From positions 33,635,389 through 33,699,388 of the forward strand of contig OX243823.1 of the NCBI GenBank assembly GCA_945859605.1: a stretch of DNA of 64,000 nt, read 5' to 3'. Positions 36,901-48,201 of the stretch are shown one piece after another. A program made the position numbers and the translations under genes. The stretch is from Lumbricus rubellus. Lineage: Eukaryota; Annelida; Clitellata; Crassiclitellata; Lumbricidae. Under the pieces are notes generated by a model that was not told where the DNA came from, did no database searches, and worked only from the letters and a program-made list of their open reading frames with translations. Every line of letters begins with the position of its first letter. The first letter of the stretch is position 1.

Positions 36901-39900
36901 ATTTATCACCAGAATGCTGTATAGATGACTTGCTTGATGCCAATATTTTAGTCATTTAATTCAACTTATGATTTAATTTTCACCAGTTATTAATTCAGTG
37001 TGTCATAACGATGTTTTCTGCCCTACTGTGCGTTTGCAAGTGGAGTATAATAAAGAAAATACTTACTTACTTACTTATCAATGGTAAAAGTCTGAAACCA
37101 AGCAATGATTTAAATGCATTATTTCAGGTATAATATCAGCAAAAATTCATAATAACATAACAAATGCTGATGCAAGCATAAAGACCAAAAAATGGTATTT
37201 CTACAGAGGTGGGTAACTAATTGAGACCATCACAAATTGGCTGACGCATATGACTAGGATATATCGGAGAGAGTTTGCTTACAAGGACCAAGACGTCAAA
37301 GCGTTCAGCAGTCGGTAGATATCGAGGTAATCGTAGAATACATGTCAACAGCGTCTTCATCAGACCGTCCTCTTGACCAACCTTTGCACTCCCGACCTCT
37401 ACAATATTAGAATTGCGCATGTCGCATCAGACAAAGGAAACTCTAGATTAAATTAGATAAACTTAAATCTGATCTATGAATTGGATAAAGGCTCGGGGCT
37501 AATTAGACCTAGATTATACTTAGTTTTCAATTCCTGAGATATTACCAGAAGCAATTTTATTACAAATTCTGCTAAATTGAGAAGAAGACTTCAAAATCTA
37601 CTTTAACATTTTAAAAGGAAACTCTTTAAAGATCTATAAATCTCTCAAAATGTTTGGCAAATTTTCCAACCTTTCAAAGTTGAAATCCTTTCAAAATAAC
37701 CGACTTCTCACAGTTGAATTTTTTTATTTCACATAATTTTAATTTTTAGATTAGATCTATATCGAACTTTGATTAGGTTCGACTTAGATCTAATCAACAA
37801 ATCATTGATTCAAATCCAGACTCTCGTCAGAATCAGACGAGATTTGATTTGAATGAGAAGATAGACAGACCGTTGTCGTGCGTAAGGTTGACGAGAACTC
37901 GTAGCGATGCGAGTAGGCAGCTGTAGATGATGTATCCTGGACTGTCTTTCTTCACCTTCTCACCTCTCGACGTCGTCAATTCGTTGAATGGCAAACACGT
38001 CTCGCAAAACGTCAGACAACTGCAAAACACACGATTTCATTAATTTTCCTTTCATTATTATTACATTAAAATAATAATAATTATCATTGTTATGCTTTTA
38101 TTTATTTATTTATTATTTATTTTACTTATTTATTTGCGTGTCGTGCTATAGTAGACCGTATTTCGTATAACCTGTACCTGTAATCATTCTGCGATTTGTC
38201 AGATCGAGTCATTAAACAAAGATTATTATTACTATTTATGCTTTAATAAGAAACACTGTCTAATGACCTAATGACTCAGAAAAAAACTTGGCGTAGCCGG
38301 GTTAAAAGCTAGATGCTTTATAATTGTCTGACTACAATTTAATTACCTGGTGACTGTACGGATAAGCGTGGAAGAACTGTAGCTGATCAAGTGATTCTGG
38401 TTTTCCAGTTTCAAGTAAGTCACCTGATTGCAAACAGACATCGCAAATTGAAAAACACCATTCAATTGCATTCAAAAATGCACATTAAAAAAGCAACATT
38501 CAAGAGAATGTCTCAAATGATCTTTTTCATCAACACACAATTAAATAGAGAATCTCCAACTAAATAGAGACACTGCTGAATAGCAAACAAGAATTTTTAT
38601 ATTTTAGTTGCAAATCTTTTTTTATCAATTCCCAAATAGAAACGCCTGGCCACAGATGCGTTCGGGCGACACAATAATAATATTGTGCTATATAAATCAT
38701 AGTTGTAAAAAACTTTTTTTCGTTTTTTATTCTCTCCCAAAAAACGTCGTTTTTTTCGTTTTTTTATTTTTCCCATCGTTTTTTATCGTTTTTTTTATTT
38801 TTTCTTCAACTTTATTTATTCATTTACTTTCTGTTATTATTTTCCTTAATTTTAATTTTTTCTGATAATCCTTATGTTTTCCGCCAACTCCCAAGGATTC
38901 AGCCAACTAGTCGTTATTTCATCGTTTAACATCATCATTTAAGAGATAGCCTGCGTGTAGTAAGTTCCTAATCAAGGTTTTCAAGGATAAAATGCGGTTT
39001 TAGATGTAGCAAAGTGAAATTATTGTCCGTTTCCGTTTTTTATCGTTTTTTTGTCGTTTTTTCCCCCGAATAAAACGACGTTTTTTCCGTTTTTTATTCC
39101 ATTTCCGTCGTTTTTTACATCTATGATACAAATACAATTTAATTAGTAAGTGATGACTTACGTTTTCAAGAACCCGGAAACATCGGTCGACTTTCGTTAG
39201 CGAGTCAACAGCAGAGTCGGTCAACTCAAGCATCGCCTCATCCAATGAAGCAACAGACTTGCAAACTATTCAAAACATAAAACAACGTCAAGTTGAGATA
39301 TAGACACACAGACAGACAAAGATGGAGAGAGGGAGAGGAAGAAAGAGAGAGACAGACACACAGACAAAGACGGCAAGAGAGAGGGGGAGAAAGAGAGAGA
39401 CAGACACACAGACAAAGATGGAGAGAGAGAAAGAGACAGACAAACAGACAGACAGGGAGAGAGGCGAGAGAGAGACACCAAATGTTCAAACACGTACAAT
39501 AAAATTAAAACCACTCATAAACTGAATTAACTATTTCTGAACATCATATTACGATGAGCGATAACGATCATTACCTGTATCGATGATGTGATCGAGTCCT
39601 CCCAGCGTACGCAATTCATCCTTAAACCAATCGCCATCGCGTTTCGACGTCAGACGCAACAATGCCTCCATTGCCAAATTACCTGCCTACAACGCCAAAC
39701 AAGCAGACAATGGACGACACGCAAGGAATGGAAACGGTTTATGTCTGGACCCTTAATAATAAACTAATACTTATTATTTCACATCGCGTGGTAATATTGT
39801 GTTAAAAGAGTAAGTACATGTAAGCATGATAAACATGGAATTTTACGTAAAGCAGCGGTCAATTTATGATGAGAAGTATAAAACATTCTTCATTGAAATT

Positions 39901-42900
39901 GATTGTGTAATGGATTTCAGCCAGATGTTGCACCAAACTACCTTTGAGAGTTCTGTTTTTCAACAGTTACCCAAGACCACTGCACCCCTCCCTCTGTTCT
40001 CCACAAAACTCACCACTTCTCCAAAACTAGGTAAGGAACTACGGATGATAAAATTTCATAAGCTCAGATCTATGAGTAAAAATTATACAATACAGAATTT
40101 AATGTAAGCATTAGTCAAATGAATTCAAAAGCGCTCAATAATTCACAACATTTAACACAAACAAATAATCACGATAAAAGTATGCACCTATGTATGTGCA
40201 GTTTGTGCACTTCTTATATCGCCCCTTCAAGACATCTCCTCAGAAGTGCTTCCGACTGCAGCACAGATACTAAATCGGAGTTTCACAACGAAGCGCCGAG
40301 CAATTGCAAGTGAAGGACTTGCCCAAGGTCTCTACACAACGGCTTGAAGTGGATTCAAAACTACAACCCTCCAACCCCAATGCAACGATCATACCCACTG
40401 CGCCCACAAAAAAGGGTGCGCAACATTAAGAGTGGACTCGAATCTCTACCGTGATGTCCGTGACGGCCATGTCTGTTCGTTGTATCTTTCCGTTCTGATG
40501 GAATCCATCGAAGACGGAATGAATCTTCTGTTGTATTGTCTCGTATTCCTTCAACGCTCGCGAGTCATCCTCCGTCGTCGTCTGCGCCTCAGAGCTGAGC
40601 ACCTGAAGAATGAGTTCGAGACTCGATTCGTCGAGTTCGAGAGTGAGGCGGTCGCTGGACATCATGTACATGATCGCAGCAGTACACAACGCCAACGTCT
40701 GCGGAAGAAAGAAGGCAGGTCAACACTATGCAAGGTCAACACTATGCAAGGTCAACACTATGCAAGGTCGACGCAATGCAAGGTCAACGCAATGCATGGT
40801 CAACGCAATGCATGATCAACCGTCGTCAACATTAACTGTCGTAAATTTACAGCTTGTCCAGTTGCGACCATCAATGTATGGTGAGTATGAATGCAAATGC
40901 AGAATTCACAGATAAATAATGAAACAAGGAAAAAGTGTGATAATCCTATCCACTAAGTAATATTCTGCTAACTGTATAAATTCCAAGTACAAACTTTTAA
41001 TAATAATAATCTTTTCTTTATTGAAACGCCTGCAAGACGCACTGCGCTTTACATTTACAAGTTATGCAGTAATCTTAATTAGACTTAACTACCAACTGAG
41101 CAGACAGCTTTGCAATTACATGGCGCTAATAGCAGCCTACAAATCAAATTCGCCCAAAGGGGGCTCGAACCTGCTACCTCTCGCACTCTTGGCCAGCGTG
41201 TTAACCATTACTCTACCGGGTCCCCCCTGTTAATTTAATAATAATAATAATAACAAATAACGTCATTAAAACTCATAATAGAATTTTAGCAATAATACAG
41301 TAATAATAATAAACAACATGAAGTTCATACATTTCCAATCATTGTTTAATGCTCCTACTGCTTACAAAGCAAACACACTGCACGCATACTTACAGGATAC
41401 TTTGCTGCATCGTGTAAGGCAGACAGTATCTTTGCAAGTATTCCATGCGCTCTCAGATGCATTCGAAACGCATGGCTTGCGCACTTGTTGACAAGATTTA
41501 TCGCACTGGTTGAGCAGCAGAAACATCAAAAAGTCAAGATATACAACACGCAAGCATTAAGCAACAAGAGGCTTAAACTCATATGACCCAACATGACTAT
41601 GCTGTTTAAAATCAACCTCTAACCAGATGTATAGATAGCTTAGATAGGCACCTTAAAAGCAATTAGATTCGAATTGAATCAAACTAATTGATTAGACAAA
41701 CGAATCATTTTAATTAACTACCTAAAAGATTCAGCAAATTCTAATAGATTATAAATTTCCAGCATCAAATTCTAATTAATTATCAATTTAACTAATCAAA
41801 TAGGTTAAACATTTTTAGACAAACAGCTAAACCTAATTCTAACTGACCAGCTACAAATACGCATGAGCATTAGAATCTTAAACTCAATACATTTCTGCAT
41901 AGGTTGCCAGTGCAGCTCCTCTCATATGAAGCAACTGTCACACTTTATTACACTACCAACTGCATTGGAACATGTTAACCAGACGCTGACCTAAGACAAC
42001 GCGTTGGAACATGTTGCCCATCATGCAATCCATCCATGATGTAGTCGATGTCGTCTGTGAACTCTTGCGTTTCACCATACTCCTGGCATTCATGCGCGCG
42101 TTTCACGTTTCGAACGACCATGAACAGCTGAAACACAAATCATTTAAATAGTAATCTTATTTCATTCATTTATTTCCTATAACTTAATGGAACTTATTTC
42201 TTAATAAACTAAATTTATTTTATTTTAACTTACCAATTTCATTTCGGCCGTTATTTCAGTTACAAATTACACTGTTTACTAATTTTACAATTTCATGTAT
42301 CAATTTTATATTACTTATCAAGCATATTTCATTTACTCATCAACTTTAGTTTACTATTTAACTATCACTTTTACCCGGCTTTGCCCAGGTCTTTTCTGAG
42401 GTGTGAGTTTTACTAATTAATAATAATTCAATATAGTTGAGGAGTATGCTGCAAGTAAGGCATGACACTCGTTAAAGTGAGCCCTCCTCTCCAACTCCCC
42501 CCTCCCTTACCCTCCTTCATCTCCGCAATCATCCTATCCTCCACTCCAGACCCTCCCCCCTTCCTTCTCTTCCACCCTCCTTTCCTGTCATGTCCCTCTC
42601 CTACTCTTCCCTCCTCTCTTCCCTCCCACCCCTCTTTTTCTATATAATATATGCTTTAAGGCATGACCCAATGAAAGTCTCAACTCCCCTCTCTCCTTTC
42701 CCTTCCCATCCCCACACCTTTCCCCTCTTCGCCACTTCCCCTCCCATCCCCTTCCCTCCCACAATAATAATAATTATGCGCTCCTCTGCTTGAAATAGTC
42801 TCCCCTCCTCTGTGGGTTAAGCTTATGTCTCGGATCTCCTCTTCATCCAATCGTTGCCTGAAGGCTTTCTCTTTCCCGTGGTTTCGGCAAGTACTGAGAG

Positions 42901-45505
42901 TGCCTCTGAATACCTCATACAGTGAGAGGCGTCTTAGAAATATCCAGATATGATACAATATATACTAAGTCATACCGGTTTATGCTTCTTAGAGACCTTA
43001 ATTCCGGCCACAGCTTCTGTCGCGCATCGCAACGGGGGTTTTCCCACCGGTGGTTTTCCCACTGCACGGTACATAACGGCTGGAGACTTGATTGGTTCTT
43101 CGTCGGACGACTCGAACGCCATCTCGTCTTTGCCCGTCTTTTTCACCTCAACCACCGATGTCTGGCTGTCACCAGAACCAGGCTGACTCTAGAGACAACA
43201 TTCCAGACATAATATGTTATGATCTGTTTGGTGATGCTAATGGAGGGCACCGGGCAGTGCAAATCAACTTGATCACTCATATTTGAGAGCATGAAGATGC
43301 AGGCCAAGTAAACCACAGAGGGGAATTACATAGAAAGTAAATGACAGCCTTGAAAGTAAATGGCATGGTAAGCATAATATTATGACATGACAAATACATG
43401 ACCAGACTGACAAATGACACAGAAAGAAAATGATAGGACAAGTAAATAACAGGGCGAGAAAATGACAGGGTAGGAAAATGAAATGATAAGCAAGGAATAT
43501 GACAGACCAAAATTACGACAGTGAAAGAAAATAAAAAACAAGTAAATGAGGTAGAAGAAAATAATAGGACATGCAAACTTCAGTGAAAAAAAATGATATA
43601 ATGAGAAAAAAGCAGAGCAAAAAAACAACATGGATGAGAAAGTTTTGGATGGCAATGCATATGTTTACCTCTTCATCTGAATTGTGCCACTGTCTGTGAT
43701 TGTAGCTGGCCTTGCTCCGAGACTGCGTCTACAATTGAAACCAATTTCCAAAGAGTCACTTACACACGAAAAGATGCCAGCACCCAGTCTTACATTATCA
43801 ATGTTTTGTTCAAGAAATCTATGTTGCACATCTTCAAGATATCTACCCAAAAGAGGTCCCGTAAAGTCATAGAAACATTAAAATGCTACATTATTATATT
43901 ATTATTAAATTATTACTATCACTAATTTAATAAGAAAGATAAATATGTGAATAATCAAGAAACAAGGTTAACATTAGCATAAGCTCTTAAAAATTCCGTA
44001 GAAAAAAAACTACTGGGAGTATTGCTCTCAACTTTTGCACAGCATGTTCTAATACATTAATGCACATTCTTTGCACAAGCCTTGCAGTAAACAGAAAATA
44101 AACAATTCACAAATTGAAACAAAAAAATATGTCAGCGCCTTACCTTTTTCAAACCGGTGAGAAGTCGCTTAACGACTGGGACCTCTTTCGACTTCTCCTT
44201 CAACTTCTCTTTCGACTTCTCTTTCGACTTCTGCATCTCACCTGAATGCAACATTGCTTCTGGTTTCGCTTTCAGGGAAGTCTTCGACTCCGACTCCTTC
44301 ACCGAACTCACAGCCTCCTCCGAACTGTCTAAGGCAACGTCCCATTCCACGTCGTAAGACAACGCCCCTACAACTCGTTGCTCATCAACAACTGCTTGCT
44401 TATTGACAACAGTTTGCTTATTGACAACAGTTTGCTTATCTACAACCGTTCGCTTATCAACAACAAGCCGCTTACTGACAACCGTTCGCTTATCAACAAC
44501 CACTTCTACTTTCTTCGCTGAATTAAAAACGATTTCGGGGTCACCACTGTCAACATCCCAGTTCGCCGAATCGCTATCCCACACATCATCCGGCTTTTCC
44601 TTTGACTCCACGGTGGAGGAAGCCAGCGTATCCGGAGAAGTCTTCGGTTGATTGTTATTCCGGCGATCTCGCGACACAAAGAATTTTTTAACCGCCGCCG
44701 GTTTCGACGACTGGGTAGCGTTCGATTTAGACGGCAACGATGTCTTCGGGACGCTGGAAATTCTGACGTTTGTCGCGGTAACTTTGGCGTTGATGAGAGT
44801 CGTTGCTTTCTTCGCGAAATCGTCCATCAACGTCTGCCGCCCTTGACTCGTCGTTGTCGTCTTCACCGCTCCCTTCCCGTTTCGGCTGCGACACAAGTCG
44901 CCCGTTCCACCGAAATTCGACGCAAAAACCTCGGCGGTTTTCTGAACGGATTTCTGAACGACGTGAACGTCGGACGACGGCGAGATCTTCTTCCCGTTCT
45001 CCATTTCACCGTCGCTTCCGCTCTCCGTGAAATCGCTGTTTGCCATGTGCTCGATCCTCCGACCCGCGTCCCTCAGCACTTTCTTGTTGGCGGCTTCAAC
45101 ATCTTTCGGTTGCTCCATAGTCTCCTCCGTCGGTTCAACGCCGCTTTTCGCCTTGTCGGGAACTTTGAAACCCATTCCACGCTTCGCTTTCGACGGTCCA
45201 ACATCCTCAAGGTCGAACGAGAAAGGGTCATCGTCCGAGGTTCCACCGTTACGGTCGTCCGCGATCTTCCGCTTGCGGGATTTCTCCGCCGCGACGTTTG
45301 GGACGGCCGCCGCAGCGGGGGAACCGCGGGTTGAGGTGAACGAAGCTTTCCCCCATTTCTGAATGATTGATGTCGCCTTCACCGGGCAGGGTTTGCCCGT
45401 CGTGCCGAGGACGGCCTCGTCAAAGGCCTTCGATGCGTGGTCGGCCTTTTGCGCCGTCCGGCTGTAGGTTTTGCTGAAGGGTCGAGACATAGCGAGAGCC
45501 GACAT
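33943..45505 (-). CDS. WAPL: Wings apart-like cohesin release factor (WAPL)
   Basis: Sixteen coding exons (minus): 44144-45505, 43669-43728, 42997-43188, 41991-42127, 41394-41505, 40450-40698, 39575-39686, 39162-39265, 38347-38423, 37871-38019, 37283-37398, 36598-36735, 35846-36176, 35331-35419, 34575-34670, 33943-34008. All have GT-AG borders and matching phases; the sum is 3390 nt, or 1129 residues (human WAPL is about 1190). The N-terminus carries the KTYSR motif that binds PDS5. The conserved C-terminal WAPL domain starts near residue 540: [118 protein letters not shown] and a final LESC. WAPL opens the cohesin exit gate and limits loops and cohesion. The disordered first exon contains a run of seven-residue VV(D/N)K(R/Q)(T/A) repeats. 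An acceptor-like site at 45517 implies an upstream non-coding exon. An in-frame second Met at 45490 is an alternative start. Confidence 0.97.
34050..34175. repeat. About 50-bp imperfect tandem repeat
   Basis: Two to three units of ATGCATCATG(T/C) with TGTGNACA and CGTNAAGATGTATG, in the last WAPL intron. Confidence 0.6.
36420..36545 (-). mobile_element. tRNA-like SINE fragment (different type)
   Basis: On the minus strand GGGTTTGATACCC is a box B-like sequence, preceded by TCCAAGAGATTTCTTGGTAC and followed by a G/C run. It is in a WAPL intron and is a tentative call. Confidence 0.35.
38696..39127. mobile_element. T-rich inverted-repeat element
   Basis: Left end ATCATAGTTGTAAAAAAC is mirrored by GTTTTTTACATCTATGAT at the right. 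The interior is packed with CGTTTTTTATCGTTTTTT words. It lies in a WAPL intron. Confidence 0.6.
39293..39480. repeat. GA/CAGA-rich simple repeat
   Basis: Long purine-rich run of GAGAGA, CAGACA and AAAGA words on the plus strand, in a WAPL intron. The Arg/Glu/Thr and Leu/Ser/Cys frames are artefacts. Confidence 0.9.
40200..40412 (-). mobile_element. tRNA-derived SINE, antisense
   Basis: The reverse complement gives GTGGGCGCAGTGGGTATGAT, GCAAGTCCTTCACTTGCAAT and a GGGGCGATATAAGAAGTGC end, matching the family. It lies immediately beside the WAPL exon at 40450-40698. Confidence 0.82.
40720..40815. repeat. 17-18 bp minisatellite beside a WAPL acceptor
   Basis: Five to six units of AAGGTCAACACTATGC or the CGCAATGC variant, about 20 bp from the 3' splice site at 40699. 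Confidence 0.85.
41020..41230 (-). mobile_element. Second tRNA-derived SINE family, antisense
   Basis: On the minus strand the element begins GGGGGACCCGGTAGAGTAAT and has a box B GGTTCGAGCCC. The body continues to GTAAAGCGCAGTGCGTC. The head differs from the main SINE. It lies in a WAPL intron. Confidence 0.65.
42800..42960 (+). mobile_element. LINE 3' end fragment
   Basis: CTTTCTCTTTCCCGTGGTTT, CTGAGAGTGCCTCTGAATAC and GAGGCGTCTTAGAAAT match the tails of the other truncated LINE copies. In a WAPL intron. Confidence 0.45.
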
Positions 45506-46267
45506 TGACTTGATCGCTGCAGGGATAAAAGAATAAAAGACAACGTGGGAGTAAGTAAGTACTGCTTTTGTTCATGTGCCATACACGTACAAAACAAAAC
45601 AGTGCTGACACTATTGCTGTTGTTATTATTGTTGCTAAAACTGTTGTTTTGTTATTATTATTGCTGATGTTATTGATATCTTGTTACTATGCATCCAAAG
45701 AATTGGTGGTGGTGTAGCCAGGGTTTATCAAAGCAGTCACCGGACTCTATTAAACAATCGTAAAGTACTCTTTTAAACTGATTGGTGACTAATAGATGTG
45801 ACAATTTTGATTCAACTCAAGTGTAACTATAGACACTCTTTATGGAAGTGCAGAAATTAGAGTATGATAGGTGGAATTCGTGAAGAATATGTTTCTAACA
45901 TATTTGCTGGAGTTGGTCCGGCAAAATGGATTTTTTTAGACCTGCATCTCAAACTGTGTCTTATCAACATTACTGAAACTAACCCAGTTTACTTCCAGTA
46001 ATTTATAGAAAAACAATTAAATAAATTTGAAAAAACACACTTTTTACTCTGTGATTTCTTAGTTCATGAACACGAAAAGGTGTGTAACTGTCACCTCCTG
46101 TTAAGTTTACTTATTTAGGCCTTTTGGAAGTTTGCAACACTCTACTTTTCTCTTGATCTGGGCAACTAATTGTTTACAAGTATAGCAACGGCAAACAGCC
46201 TTCTCGAAAATTACCCGAATAAGTGAGTGCATTCGTGAAATCCGCTGAGAATATGCCTGAGAAATAA

Positions 46268-46380
46268 ATAAAGTAAACAATATGGCCGCCCTGATTGCGA
46301 AAATAACTAGGCTGTTGTAGGTAAGTAGGGCAGAGCGATCAATTCGTCAAAATCTGGGGCAGCCATATTGTTTACTTCCT
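46268..46380. repeat. Hairpin with AGTAAACAATATGGC arms
   Basis: The left arm AAGTAAACAATATGGCCGCC is mirrored at the right by GGCAGCCATATTGTTTACTT. It may be a small MITE. Confidence 0.6.
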
Positions 46381-46881
46381 GCATATCGACGACCGAGACA
46401 ATGTACATGTTTACCAATAACCAAGGTCCTTACATCGTAAAATAAATCCAATCAATCTAGTATCACAAATTCTCAGGTCACATACTGATTCCAGAGAACC
46501 AGTTTTAACCAGCATTCAGAGAAATAAAAGCCGATAAACCAAAGTTTTTGCGGCAGTTTTAACAAGCTAAAGAGATTTAGGTATGGCCACAAGTATGATT
46601 TTTCTGTCTCTAACAGAGGCGCTTCTTTAATTCCGTATTCGAAACCGGAATTGTGAGCGTTGCAAACTTTCCTAACGTCAGTTATCTAGCTCAAGCGATG
46701 ACGCCCTTGCAGTAAACAAAAGCAAGCGCAATTGTTCTCAACGTTACTCACGGCAAAGGACGTTAAAACCGTTCAAACCTCTGTTAGAAAATCAAAGGCT
46801 AAAACTAAAGATATACAATTTCATCCAATGCGCGTAAAACTCTTTAAAAACAAAACTCTCTAAACTGTCAACCTAAAACTT

Positions 46882-46912
46882 GTCCGCCATTTTAAAATCA
46901 CTGCGCATGCGC
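46882..46912 (-). promoter_or_regulatory. Candidate WAPL promoter: NRF1 and YY1-like sites
   Basis: TGCGCATGCGC (46902-46912) is a perfect NRF1-type palindrome. Ten bases further, on the minus strand, is AAAATGGCGGAC, a YY1-type element often found at transcription starts of housekeeping genes. They lie about 1.4 kb upstream of the WAPL start codon, consistent with a 5' UTR intron ending at 45517. Confidence 0.45.
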
Positions 46913-47460
46913 GTGTGTGGATGATTTCCGGGACAAAATGCATGTTTAGAATTTTAAGCAACATCTGGGTTATATCCATTTCACACCTGTTTTATGACAT
47001 TATCTAACTTATTTTTTTATTAAGCTCTTAAAAGTCATGATATGCCACATTAGAACCACAAGTCATCCTGGTTCTGCTAATAAACTGTTCGCTCTTCACG
47101 GATATAAGCTACTTCACTTTGCAATAGTAACTTAGGTAGGCCTAGTCTTGCATGAATTTATTATCGTTTAAGCCCCTGTAGTCTTGTTTTTATAATGCTT
47201 GTTGGTACCGTTCTCCCAGAGCACAACAACCAATAATGCTGATTCCCCAACATCTTACAGGGATTATAGGCCTACCTATTTACCTTGCACTTAGGGTCAC
47301 GTATTGGCCTACCTAGCGGGATTTTTTTCTCTTTCGCAGGTGCTCATTGTCTCCGCGCGCGCACACTAGCCTTTAGGCCTATATATTGCAATGCTCAGTT
47401 TCTCTTATTGTATTTGTTTTGTTAACTGTTCAGAAATTAGCCTATCTTAGGCTATGTATC

Positions 47461-47630
47461 TTCTTCGCGTATGCTACTGCTCCAGGTCTTGTCGGAGCGT
47501 GGACCGGGATTCTGATGAATTCGGTCAGCTGGTGGCATCCTTAGTTTCCCCGAAGGTAGGCCTACTCACAGGGAGGGCGCGCCTGGATTGACCCAGGCTT
47601 CGTGAACGCGGATGCCATCCTCCCCAGGCT
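47461..47630. repeat. Dispersed repeat, copy 2
   Basis: Near-identical to 26897-27075; see the finding on the 6-bp insertion. It contains GGCGCGCC and CGTGAACGCGGATGCC. Confidence 0.85.
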
Positions 47631-48201
47631 ATGTATGACCTTTTTTTTTTAGTCATGACCTATGACTAAAAACAGATCTCGATACAACAGCTCATCATCA
47701 ATTAGGGGCCTCAGTATCGCGGGTACGAGCCACAGTTTAATCACAGTATAAATTATTTATACTGTGGTTTAACCTGGGACTAATATTCGATATTAGTCCC
47801 AGGTTTAACCGTAGCTTCATCAGGTTAGATTCTGTTCTGTGATCAAAGGCATAAATAAATATTATTAATTTTTATTTGTGTCTTCAGTCATTTGCGTTCT
47901 TGTGAATTGTTTTAATTGCATTACTATAGCCTACACTGTAACCGGTTGCGGTCTATCAACCGTATTGTTATAACATTAGGCCTATAGAAGAATGTTATTC
48001 TTTGTTATTATTATAAAGAAATAAAGAAAAAAAATTAGAAGCTCATAATGACGTACGTAGTTTTATCTTGTATGTTGAATCTGAAACTAATACATAAGCC
48101 ATGTTATTGTTAAATGTTCCATTTCGATTTTCAAATTGTCGGCGCAGCTTATAACGTTTAATTTACGCATTAAGTTATAAAGAAGTTTTGCGTATATCTA
48201 A

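Larger units (their letters stand above)
45517..48201. other. Intergenic region between divergent WAPL and MAT genes
   Basis: No coding exon recognised. It holds a hairpin at 46268-46380, a promoter-like NRF1/YY1 cluster at 46882-46912, the second copy of a dispersed repeat (47461-47630) and several TAGGCCTA octamers between 47130 and 47985. Both 5' UTRs probably start here. Confidence 0.55.

Noticed and set aside
44648..45334. 228-codon plus-strand frame opposite the first WAPL exon
   Set aside because: It lies wholly antisense to a well-supported exon with matching splice sites. GC-rich Ser/Lys codons on one strand create open frames on the other.
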